Source of the DNA: Penium margaritaceum
Taxonomy: Eukaryota; Streptophyta; Zygnematophyceae; Desmidiales; Peniaceae
DNA: 45,848 nucleotides
Direction: 5' to 3'
Assembly: GCA_023375785.1 (NCBI GenBank)
Contig: SZWC01003555.1
Span: forward strand, 23,699-69,546
Shown: positions 41,100 through 45,848 of the stretch, piece after piece
How the letters are laid out: every line of letters starts with the position of its first letter
Numbering within the stretch: the first letter of the stretch is position 1
The notes under the pieces: generated by a model
What the model saw: the letters and a program-made list of their open reading frames with translations, nothing else
Database searches by the model: none
Told to the model about the DNA's origin: nothing
Translations under genes and position numbers: made by a program

Positions 41100-42523
41100 A
41101 GTCGAGCGGCTGCCAGCACTCGGTGTAGCGATGGGCACCTTCACAGTTGTAGCAGTGAACAGAACGTCCATTGCTACGACTGGATGACGATAGCTGCTAT
41201 GACTACTATTGACCTGATCCACACTTCCCCTTCTTCTTCTTCCTCTGAGCTGCTGTTACAACACCCTGCGTCTGAGTGGGTGTGGGCGAGGCTGAAGAGG
41301 AGCAGGAAGATGAGGACGTGATGGAGGATGAAGAAGGAGACTGTAGGAGGGAAGATGGTGGTGATGCGACGACTGCTGTAGCAAGAGAAGTGTCCTGATG
41401 GGCCACGGCTGCCTCACGGGCTGAAGTCGCCTAGAGGAAGAGCTGATGCGCCCGGGGTAGAAGCTGCAGAGTGACTGAAAAGGGCTCGAGGACAGCGTCG
41501 TTGTATCCTGTGAAGATGTTAGTGTACCGAAGGCAAACTCCGAGCATCATCGTATGGAGCGCCCACAGCTGTGTACCTCCTGAGGTCCCAAGGCACGTGT
41601 AGATGCGCATGGCGCATCGCGAGTAATCGGCTGCATGCTCTGCAGGCCCCAGACGGAGAGAGTGGAAGGCACGAATGTGTGCTGCACGAGTTGCGTACGT
41701 CTCTGCGGCCAGCAGGGATAAGGCTAGATCCCAACCTCCGCGTGGATCGGCGCCCGTGCCTGTGCTGGCCTCGCCAAGGAAGGGGCAGAAATCGGCGACG
41801 GTCTCGCGTGGCATGGCATAGAGGAGTCCGCGCATCGCCTTGGCTGCTGTCAGCACCTGTGCTAGATCTATGGGCTGATACGGGCTGTGGTAGTAGGGCC
41901 ACACTCCCTCTAAAGTAGCCAAAACCTGAAAGAGGATCTCCCAATAGTCGAAGCTGTCCTCACTGATGTACCGTGGAGGTGGTGTCTCAATGTCCTTGGG
42001 TTGCCGCTCCGTGGGGAGAGCAACCGTAGGCTGAGGAGGACGAGAAATGGAGAAGACTCCTGGAAGGGGATAGTCACCGCGATAAACGAGTGACGATCAT
42101 ATCGGAGGAAACCGAGGAGATTTGGTGCACGTCGGCAGCTGACGGAGGCGCTCCTGAAGAACTCAAATCTCTGATCCAGGGAGTCGCCTGTGATGCCTGG
42201 CATGAATGGATCATCATCCAGGAGGTCAGGAGGTGGTGGGTCAGGTCTACCTCCTGTCACGGGTGCCTGAGCCGACTGCTGCGTAGAGACTGCTGCGTAG
42301 AGCCGACGCCGGCAGCTCCCTCAGAAACCTGCCGTGGGACCGTGGACTGGGCAGGCAGAAGCTCAGTCAACGTGCGGATAGCATCAGTCTGCTCTCGCTC
42401 TAGGCGACGCATCTCATTCTGCTAGCTCCGCAGGCCCTCAATGGCCTGCAAGCGTGGGCTCAGGACCCCAGAAGAAGAGAAGGAGGGATCACATGTCCCC
42501 TCCCCCTTGTCAGACGAGTTCAT
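41100..42523 (-). pseudogene. Copia D gag
   Basis: ATG at 42523 (MNSSDKGEG), then a coiled coil (NEMRRLEREQTDAIRTLTEL). After frameshifts, around 42000, DSFDYWEILFQVLATLEGVW continues in the long open frame 41922-41431 with the capsid domain, including HSLRLGPAEHAADYSRCAMR. A Ser/Thr-rich linker with a Lys run (RKKKKGK) precedes a knuckle CYNCEGAHRYTECWQP, one residue shorter than CX2CX4HX4C. 40661-41099 carries more broken gag/protease linker. Confidence 0.8.
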
Positions 42524-43367
42524 GTCGCCTCTCAGTATGGGTCGACAGGTCAGTTTTTTCGGATTTCAAAAGCGTCAGCGTTTCTCGAGCAGTTGAGACG
42601 CTAGCAAGTTTTTACTGTCCGGCCAAAAACATGGCTCTGATGCTGACATGAGCAGGTGGTTACTGACGTCAGTACGACCTCATGACGTCAGCAAGCAAAC
42701 TTGCTGACGTCAGCTCGACTCCCTCCTTTTCTTTCTCTCACACTTCTACGCGAGCGTGCAGCCGCTACGCGGCAGCTGCGTGGAAGCCGTGCGGAACGTG
42801 CGCATAAACTTCCGCTTAGCTGCTGCTATGGCTATGCTGTCAGCTACAGCAGCCATTTCGTTGCTACGTGCGGAGCAGCGGTAGCAGCAGCTGCGCAATG
42901 CCGCTACTGCTGCTGCGTGCTGCGGCTGCTGCTCGCTACCGCCGCAGCGCGCTGTAGCTGCTGCCACTACTGGGCTGCTGTTGCTACAGCTGCTGCTGCT
43001 CTACTACTGCCGCCGCAGCTGCCGCTACTGCTGCTCTGCTGCTGTTGCCGCCGCTGGTGCTGCTCTCTTGCTGCCACTGCTGCTGTCGTTGCGCTGCTCT
43101 CGCCGCGGCTGTCGCTGCGCCTGCAGACCGCGGCTGCACTCGCTGCAGCCTCCACGCGCTGTTGTAGCTGCAGCTACGACGCTGCTGCTGCCGGTGCTGC
43201 TGGCACGGTGGCAACGCCGTTGCTACGGTCTCACGTGATGGGTGTGGGCTACGTCGACAGCGACCGGCTGTCTTCGACAGGCCCCAGTGGATCTGCTGCA
43301 ACGGTGACTCTCACTGCTGCTGCTTTGCTGCGTCTCTGCTGCGCAGCTCAGTGAGAACTGTCTCACT
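42524..43367 (-). other. Copia D leader with triplet tract and three TGACGTCA sites
   Basis: About 42740-43330 is an imperfect GCA/GCT triplet tract, similar in kind and place to the E leader. Its long ORFs on either strand (Ala/Gln- or Cys/Leu-rich) are triplet by-products. Between tract and gag ATG, TGACGTCA occurs at 42664-42671, 42683-42690 and 42705-42712. Bases next to the primer site match element E. Confidence 0.6.
42664..42712. promoter_or_regulatory. Three TGACGTCA palindromes
   Basis: Three perfect 8-bp palindromes, spaced 19 and 22 bp, lie in the leader 140-190 bp upstream of the gag ATG. TGACGTCA is the core of CRE/TGA-type bZIP sites. A regulatory role in the leader is inferred. 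Confidence 0.45.
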
Positions 43368-43379
43368 GCTCTGATACCA
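43368..43379 (-). other. Copia D primer binding site
   Basis: Plus strand GCTCTGATACCA, i.e. TGGTATCAGAGC on the element strand, directly against the LTR. Complementary to the 3' end of initiator tRNA-Met. Confidence 0.93.
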
Positions 43380-44016
43380 TCAGGATATGCAAGGAAGCTT
43401 CCTAGCAACACTCCCGTTGACCAGGCGTCAGTGCCTGATTAGACGTTGACGATAGTCACAAGTCGTGCACGCAACGGCAAGCGTTTGGCTAGGAGACACA
43501 AGGCAAAGTGTCTGAATGCTTCAATAGCATTTGCAGAGAGAAATGACAAATAACAGGTCCATGGCATAAATACCTCCCACGGCGCACAACGGGTTTCGCA
43601 TCCGGCGGTCCAAGAGCTGTCCTAAGACCAGCCCAAAACCACTGTTTTGGCCATAACTATGCGCACACATGTTTGAATGTTATGCCGTCTGAACCTAGAC
43701 GTGCAAGATCACAAGACGGACACTACGATTGGTCACATGGATGCATCCATCATCAGACGGTGGACACGCAATGCAAAAACATGCAAATTGGGCCCATGGC
43801 CTGTTCGCCGAAAAACTCCTGCAAGTTGTAGAAAAAGCAGCATGAAGTCCCGGCAGTGTCCGGGGGCTCTCGAACGGTAGTCGGCCAGCTCGAAGCTGGT
43901 AGTCCACCGCTAGTCGTCGCATCGGTGTCACCAGGGCCCGATATAGGGATCTGCACGAGTATGGACACGGCCGAGTGGTCAGAGTAGACTTTACAAGAAC
44001 GTCACAAATCACAACA
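43380..44016 (-). repeat. Copia D 5' LTR
   Basis: 637 bp, minus sense TGTTGTGATTTG to ATCCTGA (end mutated from TTCTCA in the other copy). TATA-like GGTATTTATG on the minus strand at about 43565-43575. Its right end is followed by ATGCC (44017-44021). Confidence 0.93.
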
Positions 44017-44509
44017 ATGCCGAACGCAACGTAGATGGTGAACAGGTCAAAGTTTTGAGGCAAAACAAGATTGAGAGTTTCGGACACTTCGAGGAATTTA
44101 CAATGAAGGGAAGTGTACTTCGATGACAAGTGTCAAAAAGATGGAACACATATATACAAGGGTCGAGTTACAAATTAGGCATAGTCGGGGTTGTCAAGTC
44201 GATTGTCGAGCGACACGTGTGGAGTCGCGTCATGAGTGGTTGGATCGAGAAGCTCAACAGAGGAGTCAGGGGGCTTCCAAGAATGATGGCGAAGATGTGA
44301 GATACATGTTCATAAATCTTGATGTTTCTCAATGCGTCGACAGTTGACCGACATTTTGTGACACTTCTATCGTGGGTTTCTCGAATTTGGTCAAATTTTT
44401 TGGAATGTGCGAGAAGGATCCTTGGGGAGCAAGGGGAGTTGGCCAAATCGCCCTCGACCATTGGAGTGATAATCGCATCCTCGCTGGAAGGTGGGCTATT
44501 TTTGTAACA
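44017..44509 (-). repeat. Gypsy F 5' LTR, main part
   Basis: F LTR sequence right of D. With 36242-36250 it makes about 497 bp. On the minus strand it would start TGTTACAAAA at 44509 (or TGTTGTTACA at 44512) and end GGCATCACA next to the primer site. TATATA at 44151-44156 (minus CTTGTATATATGTG) is a good TATA box for leftward transcription. The outer end is the least certain point because the 3' LTR is outside the window. Confidence 0.65.
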
Positions 44510-45848
44510 ACAAAAGTTCCCACTCGGAAAGATTACGGACTTGTATACGTCTGGTACGTAATAGCATCAACCAAATGAATGTAAGATAGTCAAAAGTACG
44601 TCATTCTTGTACTAGAGGGCACTCTTTGGCAGCTCTTTCACTTCTTGATGAGGCTAGAACCAACAACCAGTGTGCGCTAGGTTGACGTCTCCTCAGGTAA
44701 GACTATGGTCACTGAGTTTGCATGCGTGTGTGCGTGAATTGTGAGACAAGAGGGAACAGAGATGTGTGTGGCCAATGAGACACCAACATCCTGCACTTAT
44801 GGTACATAACAGCGTGCTTGACTTTTTTTACTTCTGGGCTGTTGAAACAGTCGCATGCCTTCATCGTGATTGTTTGTTGTGATTCAGCAACATTGTGTTT
44901 CTTTCACACAGCCGCTCGGATATACTTTCCCAATAGTTCTGCACCCGCTGAGGTGCACATCCTGCTGTTGTCACGGAGCTCTTATTGTTCAGGCGTGTCC
45001 TGCCTTTCTGCTCGAGGTGATTGTGGCGCGAGGTGAGCCACCACGCCATCATGTNTGGAAGTGGTGCTACGTGGCTGCGTTCTGTAACACTGCCGAAATG
45101 GTTGCAACGGATGGGGGACTACGCCCACGGCATGGGCCGCTGCTCGTGCCACCACGGCCCCCAACTGATCAAGAAATGTTCTCGGGACCCTTTGCTCAAC
45201 TCTTTAACTAGTATTCCAAACTCTTTGCCTCGACACTTTTGGGAACGCTTATGGGTATTTCTGGACATGATCGGAAAAACGCATAGGTTGACCAGCTCAA
45301 ATACTCCTAACAGAAGAGTCGTGTGCGATTGTGACGATCGCACGGTACATGTTTCTTCGATGGGCAAGATCTACGAAACACTGACCATCGATCGATGGAA
45401 GGGAGGCAGGAAAAGCCTCCCATTCACATGGACGACAGTGCATAAATTCAAAAACCGAGCATAAAAATCTGGTCTGAGGTCGCGTGGGTCGGAAGTGTCA
45501 CTCGAATCGCCCAAGTCACAACGACGCCGATTTCCTTCGGTAGACGTTCGGAAAAAACCGACGCGGGGACACAATCACGTGATGTGTGTGCTCGATCGGC
45601 TCCCTACTTTCGGAGCTGATCGCAGCGAGCCATGAGCGACAGCAATGAAACAAGCATCTCAGGGAGGTCTCAAAGCATAGCTCCAACAATTTCGCGGGAA
45701 CAATTTCTCAGTTCCCGCTGGAATGAGATGGCGTTATGTAGATATGGAAGGTAAACGCATAAGTTTGGTTGGAAAACTTCCTGGCGGGGACTGTGAAGAC
45801 CGAACTCTGCGATCGATGGCAGAATCTGTGGTTAGGATCCTCGCTTTG
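44510..45848. other. Sequence flanking Gypsy F, no gene recognised
   Basis: Several ORFs under 150 codons exist on both strands, but none has recognisable domains or a supporting pattern. An N at 45055 is another single-base contig join. An 8-bp inverted repeat GCGGGAAC/GTTCCCGC with a 9-base loop lies at 45694-45718. This may be host sequence or yet another old element. Confidence 0.5.

Larger units (their letters stand above)
36251..44016 (-). mobile_element. Copia element D, full length, in Gypsy F 5' LTR
   Basis: Minus-strand element with two 637-bp LTRs (36251-36887; 43380-44016) and a perfect target duplication ATGCC (36246-36250, 44017-44021). Primer site for the tRNA-iMet 3' end touches the 5' LTR. 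Leader with triplet tract, gag ATG at 42523, then protease, integrase, RT, RNase H down to 37082. The frames are heavily broken. Shares R/U5, PBS and leader with element E. Confidence 0.95.

Noticed and set aside
42701..43354. Plus-strand ORF of 217 codons in the D leader
   Set aside because: Same cause: the triplet tract gives long open Ala/Cys/Leu-rich frames opposite to the direction of element D.
44510..45574. Host protein-coding gene in the right flank
   Set aside because: The ORFs are short, mutually overlapping and without recognisable motifs or splice structure that I could support.

Overview
This window is a pile of nested LTR retrotransposons from a large, repeat-rich eukaryotic genome. 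I found no host gene, rRNA gene or complete tRNA gene. A chromodomain Ty3/Gypsy element, several Ty1/Copia elements and primer sites read from initiator tRNA-Met suggest a green plant or a streptophyte alga. The species cannot be fixed from the sequence. Almost every reading frame carries stops or frameshifts, so these are decayed copies.

Layout. The deepest layer is one minus-strand Gypsy element, called F here, cut into four visible pieces: its 5' LTR (44017-44509, continuing at 36242-36250), PBS and leader start (36181-36239), more leader and gag N-terminus (20372-20945), and gag C-terminus, protease and N-terminal RT (12488-14453). F runs off the left edge. Four elements sit inside F. Copia A (minus, 1-12487) lies in the RT. 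Element E (plus, 14454-20371) lies in gag. Copia C (plus, 20946-36180) lies in the leader. Copia D (minus, 36251-44016) lies in the 5' LTR. Two more sit inside those: chromodomain Gypsy G (plus, 2153-8932) splits Copia A, and Copia B (minus, 29322-35862) splits the 3' LTR of Copia C. Target-site duplications support this: ATGCC for D (perfect), CTTGC for B (perfect), GTCTT/CTCTT for C and TCATG/TCCTG for G (one mismatch each). A's left end is outside the window, and E's 3' LTR is truncated.

Families. A and B are close relatives with one long gag-pol frame. Their primer site is complementary to the anticodon arm of initiator tRNA-Met, the half-tRNA priming known from Drosophila copia. C and D are a second Copia group with separate gag and pol frames. 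E shares R/U5, PBS and leader with D but shows no protease, integrase or RT; it carries an acidic unknown ORF, so it looks like a non-autonomous partner of D. G encodes gag, protease, RT, RNase H, integrase and a C-terminal chromodomain.

Right of F (44510-45848) I see no gene. Four places are assembly joins: single Ns at 5380, 35210 and 45055, and a 167-N run at 29879-30045. Those at 5380 and 35210 are followed by a repeat of sequence already given. The LTR pair of Copia B indicates that the 167-N gap hides about one base.
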